64,000 bases of DNA, from NCBI RefSeq assembly GCF_001550155.1, contig NZ_LRUF01000008.1, positions 248,001 through 312,000 of the forward strand, given 5' to 3'. The stretch's first letter is position 1. Every line of letters begins with the position of its first letter. Positions 52,632 through 62,170 of this stretch are shown one piece after another. Under the pieces are notes generated by a model, which did no database searches, had not been told where the DNA came from, and was given only the letters and a program-made list of their open reading frames with translations. A program made the position numbers and the translations under genes. This DNA comes from Pseudoalteromonas arabiensis. Lineage in GTDB: Bacteria > Pseudomonadota > Gammaproteobacteria > Enterobacterales > Alteromonadaceae.

Positions 52632-53549
52632 CTATAAGGCCGTACACGCTCTAATTGCAGCAGCAATAGTTGACGCACTTTGCTTTGAGTAACCCCCGCC
52701 GCCAGTAACGACGGTTGGTATACTTAGGCTTTTTAAACGAGATAAAACACTCTTTTCACGCTCAACAACATCTTCTATTGTAAGTTTAAAGCCACCCAGT
52801 TTATCAACTGCCAGTACATCTGTTCCTGCAATTACAAAAGCCAAAGCATATTCATCAATGACTAATTCGAGCGCTTGATTAAGTTTCGTCAAATACTCTT
52901 CGCCTTCGACACCGCTTTTTAATGGCACAGGAAAATTCACTCTATTGCGGGTAAAGCTCGATGTTGGGTAAATGTCTTCATTGTAAACATCTAACAAATG
53001 TACATTTTCGTTATCTTTAAATGAATACGCATTACCGTTACCATGATGAGCATCAACATCAATAATCAACACTTTATCTGTTTCGCTTAAATGGCCATTT
53101 TTTCGTAATTGCTGGTAGGTAATGCCAATATCATTATAAATACAAAACCCTTCCATATTTAAATTGCTAGCATGATGAAAGCCACCAGATAAATTCCACA
53201 TAATCTCGCCAGAACCCAGCGCTTTTTCGGCACCTAGTAGAGTACCCGAAACAGCTAAACGCATAGGCGTTAAGATTTTTTTATCTAGAAAATCAAAGCT
53301 AACAAAAGGGATTTTAGGAACTTCAAGGGCACGGAAAATAAGCGTTCGACTCAAGACCAATTTTCTCATTAGCTCATTGAGGTACTCGTTAATTATATCG
53401 GTAGAAATTGGTTCATTCGGTTGGATTACTTCAACATCCACACTATCAAGTTCAGATGCTACTTTGGCAAATTTTTCACCATCAAATGGGTGCAAATACT
53501 TCAGTAATCCTAGCTGATAATTAAAGCGTGGTTCGTAAATAACTTTCAT
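52632..53549 (-). CDS. Histone-deacetylase-superfamily protein (class IV-like)
   Basis: 305 residues with the arginase/deacetylase fold motifs: the His pair in NLSGGFHHAS, the zinc site Asp-Ala-His in IIDVDAHHGNGNAYSF, the third ligand in FVIAGTDVLAVDKLGG, and a Gly-rich VVTGGGGYSK loop. All expected metal ligands are kept, so it should be active. Bacterial relatives remove acetyl or acyl groups from small amines, polyamines or proteins. The start is preceded by a GGAAAA site 14 bases upstream, rather distant. A possible gene remnant lies directly upstream. Confidence 0.88.
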   Translation of the reverse strand: MKVIYEPRFNYQLGLLKYLHPFDGEKFAKVASELDSVDVEVIQPNEPISTDIINEYLNELMRKLVLSRTLIFRALEVPKIPFVSFDFLDKKILTPMRLAVSGTLLGAEKALGSGEIMWNLSGGFHHASNLNMEGFCIYNDIGITYQQLRKNGHLSETDKVLIIDVDAHHGNGNAYSFKDNENVHLLDVYNEDIYPTSSFTRNRVNFPVPLKSGVEGEEYLTKLNQALELVIDEYALAFVIAGTDVLAVDKLGGFKLTIEDVVEREKSVLSRLKSLSIPTVVTGGGGYSKQSASTIAAAIRACTAL

Positions 53550-53839
53550 ATTTATGCATTTTCCGTTTCTGCAAGCTCTTTAGCGTAACGCAATACCTCA
53601 TGAGGTGAGGTTTGTTATCCTTTTGAAGCACTAAACACCTAACTTGTCGATGTATTTCAAACTTGAAATTCTTCCAAGACTGATAGACAAAGTAACTATG
53701 TAGTCGAAATCAACCGTAAAATACTTATATAACCATTCCAAGAAGACGTGGCATCGTGCAAATACTTTAGCTGGTGTATTATAAAAGCAGAACTCTATCA
53801 TTACCTAAGTAATTTTTATCACTTACAATTATAAATTAT
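53550..53839. other. AT-rich gap with possible gene remnant
   Basis: No full gene is seen. On the minus strand a short open stretch (53552-53614) reads SPHEVLRYAKELAE and ends five bases before the deacetylase gene start codon, as an upstream operon gene's end would. A twelve-base palindrome ACCTCATGAGGT (53595-53606) lies within it. Confidence 0.35.
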
Positions 53840-55360
53840 CTAGCATCTATGTAATTCCCAATAAGCTGGAGTATCTTTATCAGGAATAGCTTTTAGTCTT
53901 CTGTCCTTTGCTGCATTTTTATGAAAAAAGTAGTTATGTAAATCAGTTATTAGATAGCTATGCTGGAAGATATAAGAATGATTTAGCTTGAGTTTTTTTG
54001 GTAGGCCTGAGGTTAATGGTGTAGCATCAATAGTATCAACCCCATCTACCAATGTGATCGGGTTAGAATACCCCAAACGGTCAGAGCCATGAACTAATTT
54101 TGAAATAAGTAGCGCTCTATCTCGATTACATGCATAGACTGAAACTCCATTGGAATTATTTAGGTACTTTTTAGCATAGTGACTTTTAAAATCTTCACTA
54201 TCAATATCAGGTGCCGCTAGGGCAATTCTAATTTTGTCTTTAAAACCAGATTGATTTATATAATTCACAGCCTCAGATAAGCAATATGTTCCCATACTGT
54301 GTGCTAATAAATAAACATTTTCTACATCAGAGTTAGATATTTTATCTATTAATCTTGCTAAATCAGCCCCAGCTCTAACTGCTCTTTCTTTATCTCCAAC
54401 ATAACCAATAACTTTACCCTTTGATGGCCAACTATATAGGATGAATTCACCTGGATAGGCTAAGTCAAACTTCAATTGTGCCGACTGGTGCAACGCATCA
54501 GTAAAAGAAACATTATAACCATGGATAAAAATCAAAACTGAGCTTGATGAATTGATTCCAGACAAAAATTGACTTTCTGTTGTATTTTTAATATCCCTTA
54601 TAACAATGTACTTAGAAGGAGCTTCAGTATCTCTAGAGAAGATTTTAAGCGCTTTAGAAAATAATGATGGGCGCTCTACTCTACCGTCAACGTGTATAGT
54701 TGGAATTGATAGTTCTGCTCGACCGTAACTTAACTTTCCAGCTCTATTACTGCTAAATATTTCATTAGACTGTACCTTTTCTCTCGGTGTAACAAAGTTA
54801 ATTTCGACTTTATAAGACTTCTCTTTAATTTTTTGTGATTGCGATTTTTTAGATTCATCCACATGCTTAAAATCAAGGTAATCCATGTCATAAGATTTAT
54901 AACTTTCCTGAACTTTATTTTCACCGCTAGAATCATATTGTGGGGGCTGGATTCTATCTAATTTCTTTATGAAACTTTTTACATCCCTCCCTTCTTTCAA
55001 TTCAATATTTGACTCTAGTGTAACTCTCAGCTTTTGACGAGATAGACTAATAGTTTTTTCACCATTAAGATAAAGTAACCAGCATACAATTGGGAGTTTG
55101 TAACTTACATAAGCATGTTCATTTTTATAAAAAGAAGGTTTTGTTTCACCCAATATCAAAACATCTGCAATTAATTCAATTAACTCATATAGGTCAAAAC
55201 TAAAATCGCCTCTATTAGTTACAACTGTAATGCTTTTATTTTCAATAATTGCATAGAAAGTAGAGTGACTCGAACATAACTCAAACTCTTTAGGCAACGC
55301 TTTTGGTAAAAACCTATCTAAAGTATTTAAAGTTAAATCGGCAAGCTTGTTTAATTCCAT
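53840..55360 (-). CDS. DUF900 alpha/beta hydrolase with unknown N-terminal domain
   Basis: 506 residues. The C-terminal part is a DUF900-type hydrolase: VLIFIHGYNVSFTDALHQSA, ILYSWPSKGKVIGYVGD, nucleophile elbow VYLLAHSMGTY and ALAAPDIDSEDFK. The first ~210 residues carry no recognised domain but include FSFDLYELIELIADVLILGE and a strongly charged linker. There is no signal peptide. The gene has lower G+C than its neighbours. It stands between long gene-free stretches, which suggests horizontal acquisition. A lipase- or esterase-like reaction is likely, but the substrate is unknown. Confidence 0.8.
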   Translation of the reverse strand: MELNKLADLTLNTLDRFLPKALPKEFELCSSHSTFYAIIENKSITVVTNRGDFSFDLYELIELIADVLILGETKPSFYKNEHAYVSYKLPIVCWLLYLNGEKTISLSRQKLRVTLESNIELKEGRDVKSFIKKLDRIQPPQYDSSGENKVQESYKSYDMDYLDFKHVDESKKSQSQKIKEKSYKVEINFVTPREKVQSNEIFSSNRAGKLSYGRAELSIPTIHVDGRVERPSLFSKALKIFSRDTEAPSKYIVIRDIKNTTESQFLSGINSSSSVLIFIHGYNVSFTDALHQSAQLKFDLAYPGEFILYSWPSKGKVIGYVGDKERAVRAGADLARLIDKISNSDVENVYLLAHSMGTYCLSEAVNYINQSGFKDKIRIALAAPDIDSEDFKSHYAKKYLNNSNGVSVYACNRDRALLISKLVHGSDRLGYSNPITLVDGVDTIDATPLTSGLPKKLKLNHSYIFQHSYLITDLHNYFFHKNAAKDRRLKAIPDKDTPAYWELHRC

Positions 55361-55911
55361 ATATTTATGTTTTCCACTAATTATTCAATTTTATTTTTAC
55401 TACCCGACTAATGACATCTAACATTTATAGAAATAATTTCAATGGTTAAGGCCAAGCGATTGTATCCCCTATGAGAAACTTTTCTTTTGTCACTAAAAAG
55501 CTTACCCTTCGCAAATTTTTACCTCTTATCAGGCTAAGGATTTTTTAGTTTTAAAACATCTAAAATATCAAAGAATGCATTTGTTTCAGTAAAACCACTC
55601 TTACATCTCCATAGTTATTGGTGCTCATAAGAGCCATGGCTGGCAGAACTTATTAATTCTATACTGAGTGATGAATGCTGTTTGCTGAGAACATAAACCG
55701 CTCCATGGTTTGAATTAATACTTATTAACTAGATATTAAGCTAGCGTTAAGTTTTAAATAATCTAGCATAAGTAGTGATGAAAAATATAGACTTTTTCAG
55801 TAGTCGGGGTAATAGATCTAATTTTTAAGGAGGGATTTTATAGCTAGAATGCGGTACTTTAGGGGTGTACCACATTATTTTTAATAATTGACTATAAGAC
55901 TAAAAGATTAC
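55361..55911. other. 551-base AT-rich gene-free region
   Basis: No open frame above background and no RNA gene is visible. One small hairpin-capable motif, GGTAC-N9-GTACC near 55852, and an AAGGAGGG at 55828 occur, but no coding frame follows the latter. It may be eroded sequence left from earlier insertions. Confidence 0.45.
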
Positions 55912-56505
55912 TTAAATAGTCCTTCTGTGCAAAATAGCATTCAGCCATATCTCTGACGCACGCTCGGGCCGTTGATCAGCGCTTTGCCATGATTTTAAAA
56001 TAAACAGGTCGGTGCCTTTAATAATGCTCTCAAGCGTTTGCTCGTTTAGGTCGGTAAATTCGCGGCCGTTGTGTTCGCGCTCGCCGTCGCCGTATTTAAA
56101 CGATACGTACACAATTCCTTGTGGTTTAAGTGCACGGGCAAGGTTGTTAAATGCCTCGGTTAAGTCTTTTTTTGCGACATGAATTAAGCTTGCGCAGCAC
56201 CAAATACCATCATATTTATCAACATCATCAAGCGCTTGAAAACTGCTTACAGCCACTTTCTGATTTAGGTATTCTGAGGCGAGTTTGGCAATTTCAGGGC
56301 TTATATCAAACGCATCAACATTAAAACCACGCTCTTTAAAAATGAAGGCGTCGCGTCCTGAGCCACACCCGGCATCTAACAACGTGCCATTTTTGGGGAT
56401 TAACGGTAAAAATTCATCGTAAAGCTCTGTTAAGTCTACATCGAGCGTGGCATCTACAAATGCTTGTGCATTCTGGTTGTAATAATCGATTGTTTTGGTT
56501 GCCAT
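55912..56505 (-). CDS. Class I SAM-dependent methyltransferase
   Basis: 197 residues. Motif I TLLDAGCGSGRDAFIFKERG, motif II acidic VDAFDISPEIAKLA, post-I DKYDGIWCCASLIHV and the ARALKPQGIVYVSFKYG strand define a Rossmann methyltransferase. The C-terminal part (SWQSADQRPERASEIWLNAI) resembles tellurite/thiopurine-type small-molecule methyltransferases. The acceptor is not known. It has an AAAGGATATAAA upstream signal and no co-directional partner. Confidence 0.87.
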   Translation of the reverse strand: MATKTIDYYNQNAQAFVDATLDVDLTELYDEFLPLIPKNGTLLDAGCGSGRDAFIFKERGFNVDAFDISPEIAKLASEYLNQKVAVSSFQALDDVDKYDGIWCCASLIHVAKKDLTEAFNNLARALKPQGIVYVSFKYGDGEREHNGREFTDLNEQTLESIIKGTDLFILKSWQSADQRPERASEIWLNAILHRRTI

Positions 56506-56842
56506 TTTATATCCTTTATTGCGGCAGCGGTGTTTGCGTTAAAAATATCATTAAAAGGTGAGGATCATAAATAAATTTAGCAAATGTAGTAAGTATATAA
56601 ATAAGTATTTATATGTAGAACGCCATTTAAGTACTATAAAATTACAAATATAACCTCTACTGACTTTTTAACTGCTACCTCAATTTATAATATTAAAACA
56701 CCTTTAAACATTATTAATTAAAACAACAATTTTTTATTGCTCTGGTAACAATTTTCTCATACCTTATGTCGCCCATTTCGCAACTTACTACTATAATATT
56801 AAGCGAAATCAACATTTTCATACTAAATATTAGGGATACACA
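56506..56842. other. AT-rich promoter region of the porin-binding protein pair
   Basis: 337 bases between divergent genes. No operator can be assigned. The region is unusually A+T rich between 56560 and 56760 and must hold the porin promoter. Confidence 0.4.
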
Positions 56843-57991
56843 ATGAAAAAACTTCCTATTGCATTAGCTCTATGTGCTGCTTTTGTGTCTGCAAACACGC
56901 TAGCAGAGGTTCGCATAAACGGCTTTGCTTCAATAGTTGGTGGTAAAACTCTTGATGACGACAACGCGACACTGTACGGCTACGATGATGACATTTCGTT
57001 TAAAAACGAGAGTATGTTTGCATTACAGCTGTCTGCTGATTTACAAGAAAAACTAAGTGCCACAGCGCAAATTGTTGCTCGTGGCAGTGATGATTTTGAT
57101 GCTGAATTTGAATGGGCTTATCTAACTTATGAGTTTACAGATGAGCTACAAGTTAGTGCAGGTAAAATGCGCGTGCCTTTTTATCGCTACTCTGATTTTT
57201 TAGATGTGGGCTACACGTATCGCTGGGTTCGTCCACCACAATCGGTATATAACTTACCATTTTCGACTTATGAGGGTTTAAGTCTTCTTCATAATACACA
57301 GCTAGGCGACTGGGATTCTACGGTACAGGTTATCTATGGAAGCTTTGACGACAAAATTGCGGTGGTTTCTGTAAACGGTGATACCGAACTAAATGATATT
57401 GCAGGTATTAACTGGACGCTATCTTACGACTGGTTTAGTGCCCGCGCTGCTTATTTTGTAGCAGAAACCTCAATTGCGATTGAAAACGATACCGATGCTG
57501 GCATTGCACTAAATGGCTTAGAGCAGACATTGCGTAATGCAGGTTTTGTTGATCAGGCTGATGATATTGCCGTTAACGAAGATGATGGCTCTTTCTTAGC
57601 GCTTGGTTTTTCAATTGATTACAACGACATTTTATTTGATGCCGAATACACTGAGTTTGAAGTTGATAACAGCGCGCTTGCTAAGCAAACACAGTATTAC
57701 TCGTCAGTGGGCTACCGTATGGATGAGTGGACTGTTCACTTAACTTACGAAAATAACGATGATAAGCACGATAGTAGTCGTTACAACGCTCTTCCTGCTG
57801 TACCTGCTTTAAACGCCGGTATTAACCAAGTATTGGAAAGCGGTAAAGCTAAAAGTAATGTTTACACTATTGGTACTCGTTATGACTTCCACCCTTCAGC
57901 CGCTTTGAAAGTGGACTTTAGCCGCTTTAAAGATGACATCACTGATACAGACACTGATGTTGTTGCTGTTGCTGTAGACTTAGTTTTTTAA
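56843..57991 (+). CDS. Outer-membrane porin-like protein
   Basis: 382 residues with a signal peptide (ends ANTLAE) and beta-barrel strands: INGFASIVGGKTL, ISFKNESMFALQLSADLQE, FEWAYLTYEFTDELQVSAGKMRVPFYRYSD, with the last strand ending AVDLVF. The AGKMRVPF block and topology match phosphate-selective OprO/OprP-like and related marine porins. It is followed after 12 bases by a small PstS-like binding protein, which suggests coupled uptake of an anion or small solute. Confidence 0.85.
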   Translation: MKKLPIALALCAAFVSANTLAEVRINGFASIVGGKTLDDDNATLYGYDDDISFKNESMFALQLSADLQEKLSATAQIVARGSDDFDAEFEWAYLTYEFTDELQVSAGKMRVPFYRYSDFLDVGYTYRWVRPPQSVYNLPFSTYEGLSLLHNTQLGDWDSTVQVIYGSFDDKIAVVSVNGDTELNDIAGINWTLSYDWFSARAAYFVAETSIAIENDTDAGIALNGLEQTLRNAGFVDQADDIAVNEDDGSFLALGFSIDYNDILFDAEYTEFEVDNSALAKQTQYYSSVGYRMDEWTVHLTYENNDDKHDSSRYNALPAVPALNAGINQVLESGKAKSNVYTIGTRYDFHPSAALKVDFSRFKDDITDTDTDVVAVAVDLVF

Positions 57992-58003
57992 TTGGAGCGC
58001 ATA

Positions 58004-58411
58004 ATGAAAAAATTACTTTTAGCTACAGCGGTAGCGCTTTTATCAAGCACCGCTTTTGCTGATGTTGCTGTGATTGTTAACCCTGCGAATGGCAATGCAA
58101 TTGATGAAGGCACAATTAAAAAAATCTACTTAGGTAAAGCAAAGTCATTTGATGATGGCACTAAAGTAAACCCAGTAAACCAAGACGGCAACAGTGTTAG
58201 CGATGAATTTAACGATAAAGTAGTCGGTAAATCGAGCAGCCAGCTTAATGCTTATTGGTCAAAATTAGTATTTACAGGCAAAGGCACGCCGCCAGAAAAG
58301 CTTGCTAATGACCAAGCTGTTATCGATTTTGTATCAACAAACGGTGATGCTATCGGTTATATTGATGCATCAAAAGTAACTGATAAAGTGAAGGTTGTTG
58401 CAACGTTTTAA
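58004..58411 (+). CDS. Half-size PstS-like periplasmic phosphate-binding-type protein
   Basis: 135 residues from the ATG at 58004; the ribosome site is TTGGAGCGCATA, and the in-frame TTG at 57992 is inside it. Signal peptide (ends STAFA), then VIVNPANGNAIDEGTIKKIYLGKAKSFDDG, the DEFNDKVVGKSSSQLNAYWSKLVFTGKG block and IDFVSTNGDAIGYIDASKV, which match the PBP-like family of phosphate binding proteins. PstS proteins are 320-350 residues, so this is one lobe only. It is co-transcribed with the porin and ends with a strong terminator. Confidence 0.85.
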   Translation: MKKLLLATAVALLSSTAFADVAVIVNPANGNAIDEGTIKKIYLGKAKSFDDGTKVNPVNQDGNSVSDEFNDKVVGKSSSQLNAYWSKLVFTGKGTPPEKLANDQAVIDFVSTNGDAIGYIDASKVTDKVKVVATF

Positions 58412-58427
58412 TTGCGTTTCAATAACA

Positions 58428-58456
58428 AGAGCCACCTTCTAAAAGGTGGCTCTTTA
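58428..58456 (+). terminator. Terminator of the porin operon
   Basis: AGAGCCACCTT and AAGGTGGCTCT form an eleven-base stem followed by TTTA, 16 bases after the stop codon. Confidence 0.85.
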
Positions 58457-58466
58457 TGAGTCTACT

Positions 58467-58489
58467 AAAGCTGGCGTTGCCAGCTTTTT
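58467..58489. terminator. Second terminator, serving porin operon and chemoreceptor gene
   Basis: AAAGCTGGC and GCCAGCTTT pair around a GTT loop and continue into T on the plus strand. On the minus strand it lies 11 bases after the chemoreceptor stop. Confidence 0.7.
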
Positions 58490-58499
58490 ATATGTAATT

Positions 58500-60134
58500 T
58501 TATTCGACCTTGAATTTAGCCGTAGCATCTAGTAGTGAGTCCGAGAGGTAATGCAGGTTCTTCGCAACATCTCTTACCTCAGACAACGAATTCATTGTCT
58601 CTTCAAATGACATATGCATATTAGAAACATTATCAACCACCATACTCGCGACCGATGTTTGCTCTTCAGTAGCCGCTGCAATTTGTGAGTTCATACCATT
58701 TATTTCTAGAATCTGCTCCGCAATTTTTTCAATTGAAAGGCCTGTACTCTCAGCTGCTTGTGCGTTATTTGTAGCCATATCTCTGGCTGATGTCATGGCA
58801 TTAACTGACTCATTTGCTGCCGTTGTTAATGTTGTCAGCAGCTCTCTAATTTCGTTGGTAGAGTGCGATGTTCTTGATGCAAGTTCTCTCACTTCATCTG
58901 CAACAACGGCAAAACCTCGTCCTTGCTCACCAGCCCTTGCAGCTTCAATCGCTGCGTTAAGTGCCAATAGGTTAGTTTGCTCAGCTATAGAGGTAATAAC
59001 GTTTAAAATCTGTGTCACATTTTTTGTGTCATCAGCGAGTCGGTTAATTGTCGTTGCAGCTTGATTAATTTCATTGCTCAAAGTGCGTGACTCTTGCACT
59101 GAACGCTGTATTTGGGTGCGGCTTTGTTCTACTTCTTGCTCAGCAGTTTGTGCTGCATGTGACGCACTGGCTGCCGATTGCGAAATGTCAGCAACGCTTT
59201 GACGCATTTCTTCCATTGAGTGTTTTACCACTTCTGCATCTGTTGTTTGCTTGGTTGTTGCTTTTTCTGCACGCTCCATACCTTGCACTAAGCGTGTTGA
59301 GTTTTCCATTAACGGCTCACACACAGACATCACATCCAGCACCGCGGCCTTTAATAGCTTAATAAAGGCATTAAAGTTAATAGACACTTGGCCAATTTCA
59401 TCCTTTGCATGAACTGCAAGTTGTGTGCTTAACGAGCCTTTACCATCTGCAAGCAAGCCTAAATTATTTGCCGCTGCACTGGCTGACGAGCCAATTCCAC
59501 GAGCAATCCAAATAGAGGTGATTACCAATAAAAAGAGTGAAATAACTGACACCACAAGCATTAACTGCAACGCATTGTCTGAGCGTGCTTTAGTCGCCTG
59601 AACAAGTTCAAAGAAACGGTCATCCGCGCGTGTTTGAGCACGCTTAAAACCTTCAAGTACAGCCTCATAGAGTTGTGTTTTTTGCTGAGCTTGCTGCTGA
59701 ATTTTACTAAAATCAGCGGTACCTGAGATCATTGAACTGGCGATCGTAGACGAAATATTAGCATACTGTTTTAGCTTTTCTTTCGTATCATCATGAACAT
59801 AGGTATCGTTAATGGCTATAATATTTTTTAAATTTTCATTAATTGTCTTATAAGTTTGTGCCGCACTTTCAACTAAGTCTGGCTCGCCAAATGTCACTGC
59901 TTGTGTGTAAAGCTCGTCTAATTTTTCGAGTAAGCCAACATTTGATGACGTTAACTTTACTACTTCGTATGAAGACTTTTCTAACTCATCAAGTGACGCT
60001 CTGTTGTCATTCATTGCGATGTAGTTTACTAACACAATAATGACAAATGCTGCCACTGCTATACATGTAATCGCGTGTATTTTTTTAGTAATACTTAAGT
60101 TTTTAAAAGAAATACCTGCCGCCATTGAATTCAC
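58500..60134 (-). CDS. Methyl-accepting chemotaxis protein
   Basis: 544 residues. Two transmembrane helices (~20-45 and ~190-210) flank a helical periplasmic sensor domain (four-helix-bundle type). A HAMP linker and the signalling coiled coil with the invariant tip [21 protein letters not shown] and [13 protein letters not shown] follow. No C-terminal CheR pentapeptide is seen. It relays ligand binding to CheA/CheW. Its neighbour on the other side of the terminators is a porin-binding protein pair, so a shared ligand is possible but unproven. A FliA-type promoter lies upstream. Confidence 0.93.
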   Translation of the reverse strand: MNSMAAGISFKNLSITKKIHAITCIAVAAFVIIVLVNYIAMNDNRASLDELEKSSYEVVKLTSSNVGLLEKLDELYTQAVTFGEPDLVESAAQTYKTINENLKNIIAINDTYVHDDTKEKLKQYANISSTIASSMISGTADFSKIQQQAQQKTQLYEAVLEGFKRAQTRADDRFFELVQATKARSDNALQLMLVVSVISLFLLVITSIWIARGIGSSASAAANNLGLLADGKGSLSTQLAVHAKDEIGQVSINFNAFIKLLKAAVLDVMSVCEPLMENSTRLVQGMERAEKATTKQTTDAEVVKHSMEEMRQSVADISQSAASASHAAQTAEQEVEQSRTQIQRSVQESRTLSNEINQAATTINRLADDTKNVTQILNVITSIAEQTNLLALNAAIEAARAGEQGRGFAVVADEVRELASRTSHSTNEIRELLTTLTTAANESVNAMTSARDMATNNAQAAESTGLSIEKIAEQILEINGMNSQIAAATEEQTSVASMVVDNVSNMHMSFEETMNSLSEVRDVAKNLHYLSDSLLDATAKFKVE

Positions 60135-60156
60135 CTTTGCTGTCTTGTTATACGTA

Positions 60157-60183
60157 TTATCGCCCGATTTATAAAAACTGTTA
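60157..60183 (-). promoter_or_regulatory. Putative sigma-28 (FliA) promoter of the chemoreceptor gene
   Basis: On the minus strand TAACAGTT, an 11-base spacer and GGCGATAA resemble the FliA consensus TAAAGTTT-N11-GCCGATAA (7 of 8 at -10). It lies 23 bases before the start codon. Confidence 0.45.
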
Positions 60184-60382
60184 ACTATATTTATATATTT
60201 TCAGGTTTTTTTGTTAGCAACTGGCAAACAGTTTTAATCAAAGATACGTTTAACTTGAATGTAAACTCAGTATAGCAGTAACTCTTAGCTCGCAGCTTCT
60301 TGATTACAAAATCAATCCTTTTTTATCAAATTGACTTTATGTTTTAAAATAAGGGAGGGGTGCTTTATTAGTGAGCAAAATG

Positions 60383-60402
60383 AAAAAGGCCCTTTCGGGC
60401 CC
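60383..60402 (-). terminator. Terminator of the AhpD-like/DUF417 operon
   Basis: GGCCC and GGGCC form a stem with a four-base loop. Read on the minus strand it is followed by TTTTT, 15 bases after the DUF417 stop. Confidence 0.75.
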
Positions 60403-60416
60403 CAACGTGGAGAGGG

Positions 60417-60914
60417 TTATTCACCGCCTTGGTTTGTAGCGATAATTTTCAGGCTATTTCCAGCAATAAATAAAGATGCTGCAAACAAACCGATATCTTT
60501 CAGTAGAAACTCACCAACAAAACTTAGCACTGGGAAACCTGCTTCCGTTGTAATGCCGGATAGAAATACCATCATGCTAATTGTTACAACAAATAACGCC
60601 ATTGATAAAAGGCCACCAACCACTGATAACGCAGGATTGACGAAACGTCCAAAAAATAGCAAACCAATGATGATTTCAAGCGTTCCTAAAAAATTCACCA
60701 AACCTTGTTTCGAGAAAATGACATACATCCAAGAAACGAGAGGGTTATTGGCAATCATGCCGTACATGCCTTCAGCCTGTCCTTGCGTAAATTTAATTCC
60801 ACCAAACCAAATATAAATAATACCTAGGGTAATATATAAAAGTGGTAAACCAGCATTCTCTAGTTTGCTTGCAATACGTTGTGCTGTTTGTTGCTGTGTT
60901 GTAGTTAAGTTCAT
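60417..60914 (-). CDS. DUF417 (RclC/YkgB-like) membrane protein
   Basis: 165 residues with four hydrophobic helices. The family words are LYITLGIIYIWFGGIKFTQGQAEG and FLGTLEIIIGLLFFGRFVNP; the C-terminal part is FLLKDIGLFAASLFIAGNSL. RclC and relatives are induced by reactive chlorine or electrophiles, and their biochemical role is unclear. It follows the AhpD-like gene by 60 bases on the same strand and shares its TetR operator. Confidence 0.87.
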   Translation of the reverse strand: MNLTTTQQQTAQRIASKLENAGLPLLYITLGIIYIWFGGIKFTQGQAEGMYGMIANNPLVSWMYVIFSKQGLVNFLGTLEIIIGLLFFGRFVNPALSVVGGLLSMALFVVTISMMVFLSGITTEAGFPVLSFVGEFLLKDIGLFAASLFIAGNSLKIIATNQGGE

Positions 60915-60974
60915 GAGTTTCTCCTGTGGCTATAGCCGTTTTTGTTTAAAGGCTTTTAGCCTCACTTAGGGTAA

Positions 60975-61511
60975 TTAGGTTAATTCAACTTGTGGAAAGT
61001 CAATTTCAATATCAAATGCTTCGTTAAAGTAGTTTGTGAAGCTATTTAGGGCGATATGACCAATCACTTCAACAAGCTGCTCATCGCTAAAACCGGCATT
61101 TTTTACGTGCTGTAATTGCTCTTGCGATACACTACCGCGTGATTCAATCACTTGCTTTGCAAAGCTCAGTAACACATTTGTTTGGTCGTCTGCTGAAGTC
61201 GCTTTTAAATTCGCTTTAATTTCATCGGCAGACAGGCCTAGCTTGTCGCTAATATATGAATGAGCAGAAGCACAGTAACGACAACCATTAGTGCCAGCGA
61301 TTGCTAACGCTAATTGCTCTGAGTGCAATTGTGTTAAAGAGCCTTTATCTAAAGCCGCTTTAAAATTTAAAAAACCTTGTAACGCTGCGGGTGAATTAGC
61401 GAGCGCACCAAATAAATTAAGCTCTGCGCCCATTGCCTGCTTAAGGTCACTTAACTGGGTTTGCGCTTGGCCGCTCGTGGTGTTTACTGTCAATGTTGTA
61501 ATGCGTTGCAT
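60975..61511 (-). CDS. AhpD-like carboxymuconolactone-decarboxylase-family peroxidase
   Basis: 178 residues. The CxxC active site is present in GTNGCRYCASAHSYISDKLG, with the nearby His of the EXXXCXXCXXXH-type charge relay. The N-terminal helical part (AMGAELNLFGALANSPAALQG) matches alkylhydroperoxidase-like proteins. It reduces peroxides or acts as a thiol-based oxidoreductase. It is the first gene of a two-gene operon, with a perfect TetR-type palindrome 26-41 bases before its start codon. Confidence 0.88.
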   Translation of the reverse strand: MQRITTLTVNTTSGQAQTQLSDLKQAMGAELNLFGALANSPAALQGFLNFKAALDKGSLTQLHSEQLALAIAGTNGCRYCASAHSYISDKLGLSADEIKANLKATSADDQTNVLLSFAKQVIESRGSVSQEQLQHVKNAGFSDEQLVEVIGHIALNSFTNYFNEAFDIEIDFPQVELT

Positions 61512-61535
61512 AATAATGCTCCTTGTACAATTTAA

Positions 61536-61554
61536 TTACCTACTAGTAGGTAGG
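61536..61554. promoter_or_regulatory. TetR operator upstream of the AhpD-like gene
   Basis: TACCTACTAGTAGGTA (61537-61552) is a perfect 16-base palindrome sharing the TTACCTAC / GTAGGTA half-sites with the operator in front of the tetR-like gene. Confidence 0.75.
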
Positions 61555-61599
61555 TTTGTTGGGTAAATTTTTTAAAAACAGAATTTATGATCTAAACGA

Positions 61600-62169
61600 T
61601 CATAAACTCAGTGTTTCTAAACATGCATCACAAGTTTGTATGAATATACCTTGATGATGCTCACTTCTGTTTAACATTAATGCGCCTTTAATCGCGCAAC
61701 ATATTATTACTGCTTGCTGATAAGCTGAGGTTTTAAAACTAAACTCATTTCTCTCAAGGCCAGCTTGTAAAATAGAGCTAAGTATCTGTAATTCAAGATC
61801 AGCCATTTTCGTCACTTGCTTTTGCAGCGGCTCTGCCATTAAACGTAAATCTGTTTGCATGGCATATATTCCGCACATTTGCTTTTCGCTGGCACAGCTT
61901 TGAAAAACATCAAAATAGCCTTTTAAGCGCTCTTTAGCTGAAGGCAATGTTTTTAAGTGTGACTCAAGTTGCTGAAGCTGCTCACATTTAAGTTGGCAGA
62001 ATGCAATACCTAAATCTGCTTTTGTTGCAAAATGATGGTGGATACTCGCTTTACGAATATCGAGCTCTTTTGCAAGGTCAGCATAACTAAAACCATGAAA
62101 GCCATTACTCTGAATGAGCTTATCTGCAAGTTGCAGAATATTTGTATATGTCGTGTTCATGGCAGCCAT
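61600..62169 (-). CDS. TetR-family repressor of the AhpD-like/DUF417 operon
   Basis: 189 residues from the ATG at 62169, where AGGTAAG forms the ribosome site. The open frame to 62232 would cross the operator. N-terminal helix-turn-helix: SYADLAKELDIRKASIHHHFATKADLG. The C-terminal domain contains a CASEKQMCGIYAMQ segment with two cysteines that could sense electrophiles, as in NemR-type regulators. It lies on the same strand, upstream of the operon it probably represses. Its own ribosome site is inside the operator palindrome. Confidence 0.9.
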   Translation of the reverse strand: MAAMNTTYTNILQLADKLIQSNGFHGFSYADLAKELDIRKASIHHHFATKADLGIAFCQLKCEQLQQLESHLKTLPSAKERLKGYFDVFQSCASEKQMCGIYAMQTDLRLMAEPLQKQVTKMADLELQILSSILQAGLERNEFSFKTSAYQQAVIICCAIKGALMLNRSEHHQGIFIQTCDACLETLSL

Positions 62170-62170
62170 C

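Noticed and set aside
53595..53606. ACCTCATGAGGT palindrome as attachment or integron site
   Set aside because: A single twelve-base palindrome without core site, integrase or second copy is not enough.
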